Below the pieces are notes generated by a model. The model did not search any database. It was given only the letters and a program-made list of their open reading frames with translations, and was not told the origin of the DNA. From the NCBI GenBank assembly GCA_028277185.1, contig JANQGQ010000044.1, forward strand, positions 62,001 to 126,000: a stretch of DNA of 64,000 bases, read 5' to 3'. The DNA comes from Woeseiaceae bacterium (lineage in GTDB: Bacteria; Pseudomonadota; Gammaproteobacteria; Steroidobacterales; Woeseiaceae). The stretch's first letter is position 1. Each line of letters starts with the position of its first letter. Of the stretch, positions 24,578 through 33,414 are shown piece after piece. The translations under genes and the position numbers were made by a program.

Positions 24578-26116
24578 TTAAGTGCCTCCCTCCTGCAGCT
24601 TCTCCATCACCTGATCGATACTGAAGCTTGCCGCCTTCTGCCGCGGCGGAAACTCCTCGAAGGTTGCGAGAAACTGCCCGACGTAGGCCTGGGCGGGGAC
24701 CAGCAGATAGGCACGGTCGATCAACCAGTCCCAGTACGTGTTCGACGTTCGATAGGCACGCTCGTATGGATCCCGCCGGAGATTGAATACGAGCGGAACC
24801 CTGAGCTCCGTCCATGGCTCGACCCATGCTCTGAGCGTGGCGTACTCCTTCTGCTCCAGGAACATGATCTTCCAGTCCTGGTAGCGCAGCGCCGTGAGCT
24901 CGCCCTGATCGCCGAAATAGAAGATCTCGTTGCGCGGTCCCTCGTCCGTCTCGCCGAGCAGGTAGGGGAGGAAGTTGTAGCCGTCGAGATGCACCTTGTA
25001 GCGGCGGCCGATGGCGCGGACGTTGCCTTGCATCAGGCGCTCCTTGATGTCGTCGGCGCCGGCAACGGCGAGAAACGTGGGCAGCCAGTCCATGTGATGC
25101 ATGATCTCGTTTGAGACGCTGTCGGCTTCGATTCGCCCGGGCCAGCGCACGATCGACGGCACGCGCCAGCCGCCTTCCCAGTTGGTGTTCTTTTCGCCAA
25201 AGAACGGTGTCGCCGCCGCGTCGGGCCAGGTGTTCATGTGCGGGCCGTTGTCCGTCGAGTAGTGGACGATCGTGTTGTCCGCGATGCCGAGGCGGTCGAG
25301 CGTGTCGAGCAGCTGACCGACGTGCATGTCGTGCTCGACCATGCCGTCCGAGTACTCGTCCTGGCCGGAGATGCCGCGCAGCTCCTCCTTGACGTGCGTG
25401 CGGAAATGCATGCGGGTGCCGTTCCACCAGACGTAGAAGGGCGTGCCGGAGGCATGCGCCCGCTCGATGAAATCGATGGCTGCCGCCAGGGTTTCTTCGT
25501 CGACGGTCTCCATGCGCTTTATCGTCAGCGGCCCGGTGTCCTGAATTTCGCCGTCGGCCGAAGAGCGAATGACGCCGCGCGGACCGAAGCGCTCACGAAA
25601 TGCCGGGTCGGCCGGATAGTCCTCGTTCTCCGGCTCCTCTTCCGCGTTCAGGTGATACAGGTTGCCGAAGAACTCGTCGAAGCCATGGTTGGTCGGCAGG
25701 TGTTCGTCTTTGTCGCCCAGGTGGTTCTTGCCGAACTGGCCGGTAGCGTAACCGTAGGCTTTGAGCAGTCCGGCGATCGTCGGATCTTCCTCGCGCATAC
25801 CCAGTTCGGCGCCGGGCAAGCCAACCTTCGAAAGGCCCGTTCGAAACACGCTCTGACCCGTGATGTACGAAGAGCGGCCGGCGGTACAGGACTGTTCGCC
25901 GTAGTAGTCGGTGAACATCATGCCTTCCTCGGCGAGGCGGTCGATGTTCGGGGTCCGGTAGCCCATCAGGCCGAAGGTGTAGGCGCTGATATTGCTCTGT
26001 CCAATGTCGTCGCCCCAGATCACGAGGATGTTGGGTTTGTCCTGCGCTTGGGCGGCGGCTGCCAGTGTCAGGGCTGCAACTGCGATCAGTCCGGAAACGG
26101 TTCTTGCGGTCTTCAT
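24578..26116 (-). CDS. Secreted formylglycine-dependent arylsulfatase
   Basis: The 512-residue protein has a signal peptide (about residues 1-24, ending AAQAQ). The type I sulfatase active site reads Cys77-Thr-Ala-Gly-Arg81, followed by SSYITGQSVF, so Cys77 should be converted to formylglycine. Metal-binding parts include NILVIWGDDIG near residue 29, FGKNHLGDKDEHLPT near 128 and HYSTDNGPHMNTW near 285. It hydrolyses a sulfate ester in the periplasm, perhaps on a sulfated glycan. It heads the run that continues into the HAD, MoxR and Bat genes with very short gaps, an unusual partnership. No formylglycine-generating enzyme gene lies in the window. Confidence 0.9.
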   Translation of the reverse strand: MKTARTVSGLIAVAALTLAAAAQAQDKPNILVIWGDDIGQSNISAYTFGLMGYRTPNIDRLAEEGMMFTDYYGEQSCTAGRSSYITGQSVFRTGLSKVGLPGAELGMREEDPTIAGLLKAYGYATGQFGKNHLGDKDEHLPTNHGFDEFFGNLYHLNAEEEPENEDYPADPAFRERFGPRGVIRSSADGEIQDTGPLTIKRMETVDEETLAAAIDFIERAHASGTPFYVWWNGTRMHFRTHVKEELRGISGQDEYSDGMVEHDMHVGQLLDTLDRLGIADNTIVHYSTDNGPHMNTWPDAAATPFFGEKNTNWEGGWRVPSIVRWPGRIEADSVSNEIMHHMDWLPTFLAVAGADDIKERLMQGNVRAIGRRYKVHLDGYNFLPYLLGETDEGPRNEIFYFGDQGELTALRYQDWKIMFLEQKEYATLRAWVEPWTELRVPLVFNLRRDPYERAYRTSNTYWDWLIDRAYLLVPAQAYVGQFLATFEEFPPRQKAASFSIDQVMEKLQEGGT

Positions 26117-26497
26117 CGTGCCTGTCTCCCTATCTTCGAGCTCAAAGAGCGTCCGAATATCTCGGGGGCAACGGCTGAGTGCTCCGTTGGAGGTATTTCA
26201 CTGAAAGAGGTCGATCCCGCCAGCGATCGGCGGTGCAGGTACAAAAGGTTGCGATTGGAACGTACCTGCCGTGGGGGCGAGCGAGGCTTGTAGTGCTTAG
26301 TTCTGAACTGCCCGCCCTGCGGGGAAGGTTATGTCATATCGGCACGGTATTTCAACTACCAGTTTGGGTTGTTGACCAGTTGCATGGCGTCGGCTGCCGC
26401 GCAGTTAGCCGCGCCCCGGTTCTACGCCGGCTGCCTTCACCTATTGGTAGAAACTCAAGAAACTCCTTAGGGTATGTTCCGTATTTCGAATGCCCGC
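26117..26497. other. Intergenic stretch of 381 bp
   Basis: This stretch lies between the sulfatase start and the putative immunity gene. It is visibly richer in A and T than the flanking operon, marking the edge of the lower-GC toxin locus. It should contain the promoter of the sulfatase-Bat run, but I cannot name its elements. Short open frames here have no recognisable features. Confidence 0.4.
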
Positions 26498-26959
26498 TTA
26501 CTTTTGCAGACTCTTCAGCTCGATCTGAACGACAAAATCATCAAAGTCGACGTCACCGACTCCATCGCTGCATCGCAACGTGATGCTATGGTCGTGTTCG
26601 TCAACCACCAAGCCGGCATTACCTACCCAAGCCTGCGTCAGATCATCGATTCGCCAAACGTTCCATGCCTTTAGCTCGCAGTCTGATTTGCACGAGGTCG
26701 TGATCAACACGTCTTCCGGACTGGTGTCCGCCCACAACACGATCTCAGAGTGTTGCTGGCCGTTGACTTCTATCTTTCCCTTCGTTGCCTTGAGTCGAAG
26801 GCCCGATATCGGCGTTTCCTTCGATTTCATTCTTCGAACAGAGATCTCTTGTTGTCCCTTGCGAAGTTCCATGATGAAGATCGGCTGAACTGTGCGTCCG
26901 CCAAGCTCGATTGGTTTACCGCCTGACCGCTGAAAGAACGCCGATAGAGTTTCACTCAT
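26498..26959 (-). CDS. Probable immunity protein for the RHS toxin
   Basis: The 153-residue soluble protein begins MSETLSAFFQRSGGKPIE and has no signal or membrane segment. It contains HSEIVLWADTSPEDVLI, a CKSDCELKAWNVWRIDD segment, and an acidic C-terminal strand region (VGDVDFDDFVVQIEL). It matches no family I know. ATG 26959 is one base from the RHS stop codon (26961-26963), the position where polymorphic-toxin immunity genes sit, and base composition is low-GC like the toxin tip. An upstream extension of the frame (to 27037) overlaps the toxin and is rejected. The immunity role is inference from position, size and acidity. Confidence 0.65.
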   Translation of the reverse strand: MSETLSAFFQRSGGKPIELGGRTVQPIFIMELRKGQQEISVRRMKSKETPISGLRLKATKGKIEVNGQQHSEIVLWADTSPEDVLITTSCKSDCELKAWNVWRIDDLTQAWVGNAGLVVDEHDHSITLRCSDGVGDVDFDDFVVQIELKSLQK

Positions 26960-26960
26960 G

Positions 26961-29900
26961 TCAATATCCCGGTCGTCTAAAGGGGTCGACAGCCGCATGG
27001 TCTTGTGGCCAACGAGGAACGAATTGCCTGCCTCCATCCCTTAGCGGTATCGGTTCGTGGCTTAGTTCCATTGACTCCATTGCCCCTTTGTCTGCGTTGT
27101 ATCTTTGCGGGGCGAGTCCCCTTCTCATGCGCTCTACGTTTTCCGCACCGTATTTTTCTACTGCATTGGGTGATGCGACCTCATTCTTCCAGAACCTACC
27201 GCGTATCGTAGACCAAGCCGGAGCATTGCCCCGTGCTGTCACAGCATTGACATCGTCCCCCAATCGCCATCCGCGGCTCAGGTTGCGCATATTGATCGCT
27301 GCTGCCGGCCCGCGCGCCGGAAGCAACGACGGTGTCCCGGTATGCAACCCCATCGCTTCCTGCCAAGCATCACGTATTGCCATGTAGGAACGCAACCCCT
27401 CTAGAATGCCTTGGATGTCTCCCTGATCCTCCCAATGCATCCCAAGCGTGCCTAGAAACGACGGCGCGTCGATATGCCCGAATCCTCCCGTCGACATAAT
27501 GTAATTTCGAAAGTCGCCGACACTTAGTTCCACCTCGGTTGGATTGGTCGGTATTTGGGAAACGCACTCGACCGCACAAATTCCTGAAGCAGCAGTTTCT
27601 CTGTTGCGCTGGTCATCATTTGGAACGAGAGCGTGCCCCCGTCCTCCAAACAGCCAAAGCAGGCCGGAACGAATAAACGCGGATCCCCGGGCGCCATCGT
27701 CGCTCTGCGACAGGTGGTCGTCCCTCCGGAAACCACTCGGATCGGTGAAGGAGGTCGGCGTGTTGCCGACATAGCTGTAACGATTCCAGCTCTGGCTGTT
27801 TGCTGGGAACTGCACAAACGGATCGGGGCTCAGGAACCGTCCCAGGAACGGGTCATACAAGCGTCCGTTCATGTGGATGAACCCGGTGCGATCCAGATGT
27901 TCATGACCCGTGAACCCTCTTACCTTTCTTGTGTGATCCGTGTCGAGGGAAAGCAGGTTGCCGAGTTCGCTGGCCGTAATGCTCGCCAACCAGTCGGTCC
28001 TTTTTCGCGAACCGAAGGGGTCGAAGGCGGCCCGGTCCAGCACATTGCCGCTGTCATCGGTGACTATGTCGATCGATCCTAGGTGATCCCGGTGCGCGTA
28101 CTCGAAGAAGGTCGTTGTGGCCGTGCCTTCGATCTTGACGTGCATGACACTGTCGCTGAGGCGCGTTTTCGTGATCGTCTGGATGTCGGGATCGGCGTTG
28201 CTGGAAATGATCTCCACTGAGCCGATGTACGCGACTTTCTCCGTGATCGTGCCGGCCCCTTCCTGCCAGCTCGTCTTTCCGGCGTAGCGTTGGCCATTGG
28301 GACCGTAGGCGAACTCGTCTTTTGCCGCTGGCGTCGAATCTGTGAGGCTGCTGCCAATGACGATTGTCGTCGGCTGGTTGTTGGCGTTGTAGGCGATGTA
28401 CTTATCGTCATGCGTACCGGAGGTGTCGTACTTCGTGACCGCTCCGTTGAGATCGTAGGTCAGCGTATGCGAGAGCCAGCCTCCTTCATTGGTTTCCGCT
28501 CTGGTGAGCGCGTGCGGGCCGGCTGTGCCACCACCGTAGATGGCTTTGTTAACGCTCGTATCGGATGGCCGTGTGCTGGTCTTACTCTCGAGGTTGCCCA
28601 GGTCATCGTAGAGGTAGTCGAGGCTGCGCTCTCTGTTTTCATTGACGTAGGTTTCAGCCAGGACTACCCGGTTCAGGACGTCATAGCCGAAGGTTTCTTT
28701 GCGCGTCGTATGCCAACCAGCGGATGGGTTAGCGGTTCGACTTTCAAGTGTACCGTTGGAGCGCCATGCGTAGTCGTTGTTCTGAATGACCGTACTGCCC
28801 TTCGTCGTGTTTATGTCGGTCAGGCGCCCGGTCTCGGGATCGAATGTACGGACGGTGCCAACGCCGTTCGCATAGCTCTCGTCGACGCGATTCCCGAAGG
28901 CATCCATGTCGTTGATTGTGTGGATGGCCGTGGCCCCGTCTTTCAACTTCGACAGATACCCGCGCGCGTTGTACTCGCGCGTCAGGACGAATCCGCCCGG
29001 GTACGTTGTAGTTGACGGACGGCCATGCGTGTCGTAGGTGTGGATAGTCGTGTAGTCTTGCGTGCCGCCGTCGATTGGCACGATGCTCGTGTCGACCTTA
29101 CGGAGCCGCCCGTCACTGTTGTACCAGTAGGTTTCCGAGAATCCTGGTCCGGAGCGCGACTTGAGTTGCCCGGCGCCGTTAGTGGCGGAATCCCATACCC
29201 AACTGCTGTTGCCGTCCACATTGGCAATGCCGGTAAGGCGCTGCAGCGTGTCATAGTAGTACGATGTCAGCTGACCCTTGTTGTCCAGCCGCGTGCGAAG
29301 TTCATTCAGCCCGTTGTAAGTTGACGTAACGGTGCCAATGTTGGGTCCGATGATTTCCGTTTGGTTACCGGCGGCGTCGTACTTCATGGTGGTGGTCGCG
29401 GTGCCGTCACCGCCGCCATCGACAACTACGGTCCGTATGTTGCCGTTCGCGTCGTAGGTGTAGGACGTGCTCGGGTCCGTGCTGGAACCATAGCCATCGG
29501 TCGTTTTGGCGAGCTGGCCCAGGATGTTGTACTCATTGCGCTTGACTTGCGTGCCGGCCGATGAACCATCGGCGTACTTGACGTTCTCCGTGATCGTTTC
29601 GATCACCTCGTTGCCGCTGGCTGAATACACCGTTATGGTGCTGCCGCCGTCCGGTCGTGAAACAGTGGCAACGCGGTTGCGGATATCGTAGGTGAGTATT
29701 ACGTCTTTCGACGTGCCGGTTTGGTATGGCAGGCTGCTTCTGTCGATTCTTCCCAACGCGTCGTACTTGACGTCTTGCTTGTTGTAGTCCGATCCGGCGA
29801 AGGGCTGTACCTCAGTGCGAATCACCCGGTCCAACTCGTCGAAGTAGGTCCGCTGAATCGGTGCAAGCTGATCCGATGCAGCGGTCGACTCGGTCTGCGC

Positions 29901-32516
29901 ATAGTAGCGAGGCGATACGCCGTAGACCGATACGCCGCACCCGGTCGGGCAGTCCGTGTACGTCGTCGTTGTGACCACATTGTCGGCATTGGTATAGCTC
30001 GCGACGCGCCCGAACGGGTCTCGCGTCCAGCTGGAGTTTCGACCGATGATACTGCCGCGATTCTCGACTGTGCCGAATCGATGGTCGTAGCTGTTGAACG
30101 TCGTCGCCTGGTCTTTGGGATTGATCAGTTGGTACGGGTAGCGATCGTCGATGAACGACGGGATACGTGACTGGCGCGTAAACACATCGTCGCCGGATAT
30201 CGTCGTCACAAAAGGTCGGCCGCTGTCGTCATACGCAATCGTAGTCGAAAGCGTGAGATTGGGGTCGTCCGGGTATTTCGTGATGTTCTGAGGTCGCAGC
30301 GAGCTCGCGTGCGGCATAAACGTCGCATCCTGGACGATTCCCGCGCCGCTTGGTGCGCCCGGCCAGCTCTCCCGGGTTACGGCATTGGGAAAGTTGATCA
30401 GCCATTGCCCGGATGTGGTGCGATTCGTGAAGGCGACGGTCGACACAGCCGTATTCAGTAAGTTGCTCAGCGTATACGTCGGAACATCGCCCCAGGCGCC
30501 GCCCGACGATCCTGCACTTGCGCCTTTGGCATATTCGACGGTCGTCACGGCCTGGCTGACGAATCCACTCGAAAACGTCAGCCCGCTCCCCACTCTTCTC
30601 GCGCCCAGTTGGGTCGTTCCCTCGTAGATAAAATCGATACTCGAGTTCAGGTAGGGATAAACGGTTGTGCCGGTGCTATGGGCTATCGACTGCTGAGAAA
30701 AAGCCGTTTCCGATCGGGTTAGCGTCTTTGTGTGCGATCCGTAGGTTGCGTCGAGCTGATGCACCCGGGCGATCCGGCCAAAGTACGGATAGTCCATGCG
30801 GAATTGGGCATACGTCACGATCCCGGATACTTCGTCCCTTATTCGTTGTGCATAAAACCCAAGAAAGCCCCAGTGCCTGGTACTGACCAGCCCCTTGTCT
30901 TGATAGGCGTAAGTCGTATCGTGAAAGCCGCCCAGACCGTTATCGCGACGCAGCTTCGTTGCGACGTGTCGAAGCGCGCCGCTGCCGGACAACAGCTGCG
31001 TGTTCGCGGGCGGAGAGCCGTTGCCGAAAGGTCGCTCCGTGAACAGGAACGAGTGCGAACCGCTCGTAATCGTACCGTACTCGATCTGATGATCTGCCCC
31101 GAGACTGTCGGTCATCCCGCTCACCAGTATCGGCACACCGGGCATTGTCGAGGTTGGGGTTACCCAGTCGAACTCCAGCGGCTTGAGACACGATGACGTC
31201 GTTCCTGCTTTGTCGTAACCGCAGAGCTGAATGTCGTTGAGTCGGCGCCGGTTGCTCACGACCGAGCTGAGAATACGGTACTCCCGGACGTTCTTGTTGT
31301 CGTACTTAACCAGAACCTTACGCAGGAACATGGACTGTGTTTGCGTCGCGCTGCCTATGGCTACGGCCGCCGCGTCCGTTCGCGTCAGATACTCGAACTC
31401 GATTGCCGCACCGGTGTACTCGATCCGGCTGACGTAGTTGATACCTCTGCCGGCGTCGTGAACGTAGGTGTAGTCAATCGTCGACGGATCCGCGGCCGTC
31501 GCCTTGGCAAGTGCTTTGCTGATCGACCACTGGAAGTCGACGCCGCCATTCTGATCTACCCGACTCCCGGTGCCGTTGCCGTACTCCCGAACCGATCCGT
31601 CCGGCAAAGTGACCTCGAACCATAGCGCGCCGGATGCGCCCTTTGCTTCAATCCTGGCGTAACTCTCGATGAGCGTTCTGTACACGGCTCCGACCGCGAA
31701 GTGCGTACCGCTCGTCAGCACCAGCGGCATGCCGTCGAGACACAGACTGTCGCTGTTCGTGAGGCTTATCGAGTTCGACGACGACTGATTGACGACGCAA
31801 CGGCGAATCTGCGAGAGACCTGCAAGCCGCCAGCCGTAACCGAGTGTGTCTTCGGGCAGTGAGCGCTCCAGACGGTCGGTGCCGCGGCCGCTGTCGTAGT
31901 GAATTGACAGTTCGGGCGCGAATCCTGCGACGCCGGGGATCGAGTCGATCGGCACGCTGATGACGGCATCGCCGTCCGCGCCGACGTCGATCCCGTACGG
32001 CGTACTGCCAACCGAGTTGATCGGGCCGGCGAGACTGCCGTACAGGATGATGTTGGCGACCGCTTCGCCGCTGATCGACCCGGACGCGGCGATGTCCGCC
32101 GCCTCCTGTGCGGCGGTGAGTTGATCGATCGTGCCGACGGGCTGCTGGTGAACCGCTACACCCTGGGACTCGAGATACGGCCGGAAGTCGTTCCTCCACT
32201 CCGTTTGGTCGATCAGAACGCGAATCCACTGCTGGGTGGCGGCCACCCGCACCAGTAGATAGCCGGTGAGCGGTTCCAGAACGATCGGAATCGATACGTC
32301 GTACGCAATGATGAGCACGTCGGCACGCTGCTCTGCCGCGTACATGGCATCTATCTCGGCGGGTTGGAGGCCAGTCAGTGCCGTGATGCGATCGGTGATT
32401 TGGGTGGTGGTCGGCGTTGCATGCGATTCCTGGGCGGGATCTGTACCCAAACCGATGGTAACGATGAACGCCGCGACAGCGACGGACAGCCCGAGTTTCT
32501 TGATCTTGTCCAACAT
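26961..32516 (-). CDS. RHS/YD-repeat polymorphic toxin with HNH-nuclease-like C-terminal tip
   Basis: The 1851-residue protein opens with a signal-like hydrophobic helix (LGLSVAVAAFIVTIGLG). An SpvB/TcB-type N-terminal region follows (VPIDSIPGVAGFAPELSIHYDSGRG, about residues 190-215), then many YD repeats (for example DALGRIDRSSLPYQTG, YDANGNIRTVVVDGG). The RHS core ends with HRDHLGSIDIVTD, GRLYDPFLGRFLSPDP and NRYSYVGNTPTSFTDPSG near residue 1595. The variable tail of 256 residues finishes in an HNH-like module (about 1760-1851) with MESMELSHEPIPLRDGG and WPQDHAAVDPFRRPGY. RHS shells encapsulate and deliver their toxic tips; this tip probably cuts nucleic acid. The RBS AGGGAGG lies just upstream of ATG 32516. 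The tail is lower in GC than the core, a usual sign of tip exchange. Confidence 0.88.
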   Translation of the reverse strand: MLDKIKKLGLSVAVAAFIVTIGLGTDPAQESHATPTTTQITDRITALTGLQPAEIDAMYAAEQRADVLIIAYDVSIPIVLEPLTGYLLVRVAATQQWIRVLIDQTEWRNDFRPYLESQGVAVHQQPVGTIDQLTAAQEAADIAASGSISGEAVANIILYGSLAGPINSVGSTPYGIDVGADGDAVISVPIDSIPGVAGFAPELSIHYDSGRGTDRLERSLPEDTLGYGWRLAGLSQIRRCVVNQSSSNSISLTNSDSLCLDGMPLVLTSGTHFAVGAVYRTLIESYARIEAKGASGALWFEVTLPDGSVREYGNGTGSRVDQNGGVDFQWSISKALAKATAADPSTIDYTYVHDAGRGINYVSRIEYTGAAIEFEYLTRTDAAAVAIGSATQTQSMFLRKVLVKYDNKNVREYRILSSVVSNRRRLNDIQLCGYDKAGTTSSCLKPLEFDWVTPTSTMPGVPILVSGMTDSLGADHQIEYGTITSGSHSFLFTERPFGNGSPPANTQLLSGSGALRHVATKLRRDNGLGGFHDTTYAYQDKGLVSTRHWGFLGFYAQRIRDEVSGIVTYAQFRMDYPYFGRIARVHQLDATYGSHTKTLTRSETAFSQQSIAHSTGTTVYPYLNSSIDFIYEGTTQLGARRVGSGLTFSSGFVSQAVTTVEYAKGASAGSSGGAWGDVPTYTLSNLLNTAVSTVAFTNRTTSGQWLINFPNAVTRESWPGAPSGAGIVQDATFMPHASSLRPQNITKYPDDPNLTLSTTIAYDDSGRPFVTTISGDDVFTRQSRIPSFIDDRYPYQLINPKDQATTFNSYDHRFGTVENRGSIIGRNSSWTRDPFGRVASYTNADNVVTTTTYTDCPTGCGVSVYGVSPRYYAQTESTAASDQLAPIQRTYFDELDRVIRTEVQPFAGSDYNKQDVKYDALGRIDRSSLPYQTGTSKDVILTYDIRNRVATVSRPDGGSTITVYSASGNEVIETITENVKYADGSSAGTQVKRNEYNILGQLAKTTDGYGSSTDPSTSYTYDANGNIRTVVVDGGGDGTATTTMKYDAAGNQTEIIGPNIGTVTSTYNGLNELRTRLDNKGQLTSYYYDTLQRLTGIANVDGNSSWVWDSATNGAGQLKSRSGPGFSETYWYNSDGRLRKVDTSIVPIDGGTQDYTTIHTYDTHGRPSTTTYPGGFVLTREYNARGYLSKLKDGATAIHTINDMDAFGNRVDESYANGVGTVRTFDPETGRLTDINTTKGSTVIQNNDYAWRSNGTLESRTANPSAGWHTTRKETFGYDVLNRVVLAETYVNENRERSLDYLYDDLGNLESKTSTRPSDTSVNKAIYGGGTAGPHALTRAETNEGGWLSHTLTYDLNGAVTKYDTSGTHDDKYIAYNANNQPTTIVIGSSLTDSTPAAKDEFAYGPNGQRYAGKTSWQEGAGTITEKVAYIGSVEIISSNADPDIQTITKTRLSDSVMHVKIEGTATTTFFEYAHRDHLGSIDIVTDDSGNVLDRAAFDPFGSRKRTDWLASITASELGNLLSLDTDHTRKVRGFTGHEHLDRTGFIHMNGRLYDPFLGRFLSPDPFVQFPANSQSWNRYSYVGNTPTSFTDPSGFRRDDHLSQSDDGARGSAFIRSGLLWLFGGRGHALVPNDDQRNRETAASGICAVECVSQIPTNPTEVELSVGDFRNYIMSTGGFGHIDAPSFLGTLGMHWEDQGDIQGILEGLRSYMAIRDAWQEAMGLHTGTPSLLPARGPAAAINMRNLSRGWRLGDDVNAVTARGNAPAWSTIRGRFWKNEVASPNAVEKYGAENVERMRRGLAPQRYNADKGAMESMELSHEPIPLRDGGRQFVPRWPQDHAAVDPFRRPGY

Positions 32517-32648
32517 GCCGTGCCTCCCTTGACCGCACTGGACTCAGCCTGCGAGACGTGGAATCCGACTCCGGTTACCGTTCTTCGAAACGAAAACGGC
32601 GATCTCGCCTGAATCGCGGATGGTGCGGCGCGTGTACTACGAATTGTT

Positions 32649-33002
32649 TTACGGCAGCAGATAGACGGCGCCGTTTGGGTCGACGATGTTCCAGGAGCCG
32701 GCGTGCCACCCGATCGCTTCGCAGCCGCCCAGGTAGGGCTGTACTCGAAGCCCTGAGGTCATTGCAGTCAGCATGAGTGCGTAGATTTCATCGTACTGAG
32801 GATGATCGTACTTGACCCAAAAACCGCTGGTAGCCGTGCAGCTGTTGACGTTGTCGAAGCTGCCGAAGACGACCAGGCCCTGTCCTCGTACGATTTCGAT
32901 TTTGGTGACAGCGCCTGGCGGCGACCAGCCGGCTGCCTCGGTACTCGTCGCGGGCAACAGCAGCAACGACACTGATAGAAATAGCGCGAATACTGCTTTC
33001 AT
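32649..33002 (-). CDS. Small secreted protein upstream of the RHS gene
   Basis: The 117-residue protein has a signal peptide (MKAVFALFLSVSLLLLPAT, cleavage near STEAA). Its compact mature domain has two cysteines (VNSCTATSGFWVKYDH and YLGGCEAIGWH) that could form a disulfide. An AGGAGG ribosome-binding sequence lies about 13 bases before ATG 33002. It reads into the RHS gene with a 132-bp gap and may share its promoter. The function is unknown; related small secreted proteins are often found singly, so a link to the toxin is not assured. Confidence 0.72.
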   Translation of the reverse strand: MKAVFALFLSVSLLLLPATSTEAAGWSPPGAVTKIEIVRGQGLVVFGSFDNVNSCTATSGFWVKYDHPQYDEIYALMLTAMTSGLRVQPYLGGCEAIGWHAGSWNIVDPNGAVYLLP

Positions 33003-33414
33003 CGGCTTTCGTTTCCTCCTGTAGTCGAGCGTATTCCTGGTCTTCCGGGAACCGGGTGGGGCGCGACAAGCGTTCGTCGCGAACTATTGTTCGATTAAAA
33101 CCATAAGAGCCAGCTATTCCACAACATCGGAGAACACCTACCCGATGGGTACGAAACCAGGACGTGGGACCCAAAACCGCGGAGAGCAGATGGCTCGAAA
33201 GACTTTACGAGGTAGTTACGGGTGATCGAACGGCAACCGCCCGTCGCTGCTGCTCTGTCGCTTCCAGCGTCCGGCCTGCCCCGGCCGACCGGTGGCCAGT
33301 GTTGCCGGGTGGTCGTTTTTTGACCGTCCACGGAGCACGTCGCGCCGTACGCACTATTCCGTATTCGTGGACTCGTCGCGCAGCGAGCCGGATCTTCTCA
33401 TACGGATGTTTCGT
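33003..33414. other. Intergenic stretch of 412 bp
   Basis: This separates the end of the cytochrome gene (33415, minus strand) from the small secreted gene (start 33002, minus strand). The right half keeps genome-like GC and the left half is AT-richer. I see no gene, clear terminator or repeat; open frames on the plus strand are antisense to the end of the cytochrome gene or short. Confidence 0.4.
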
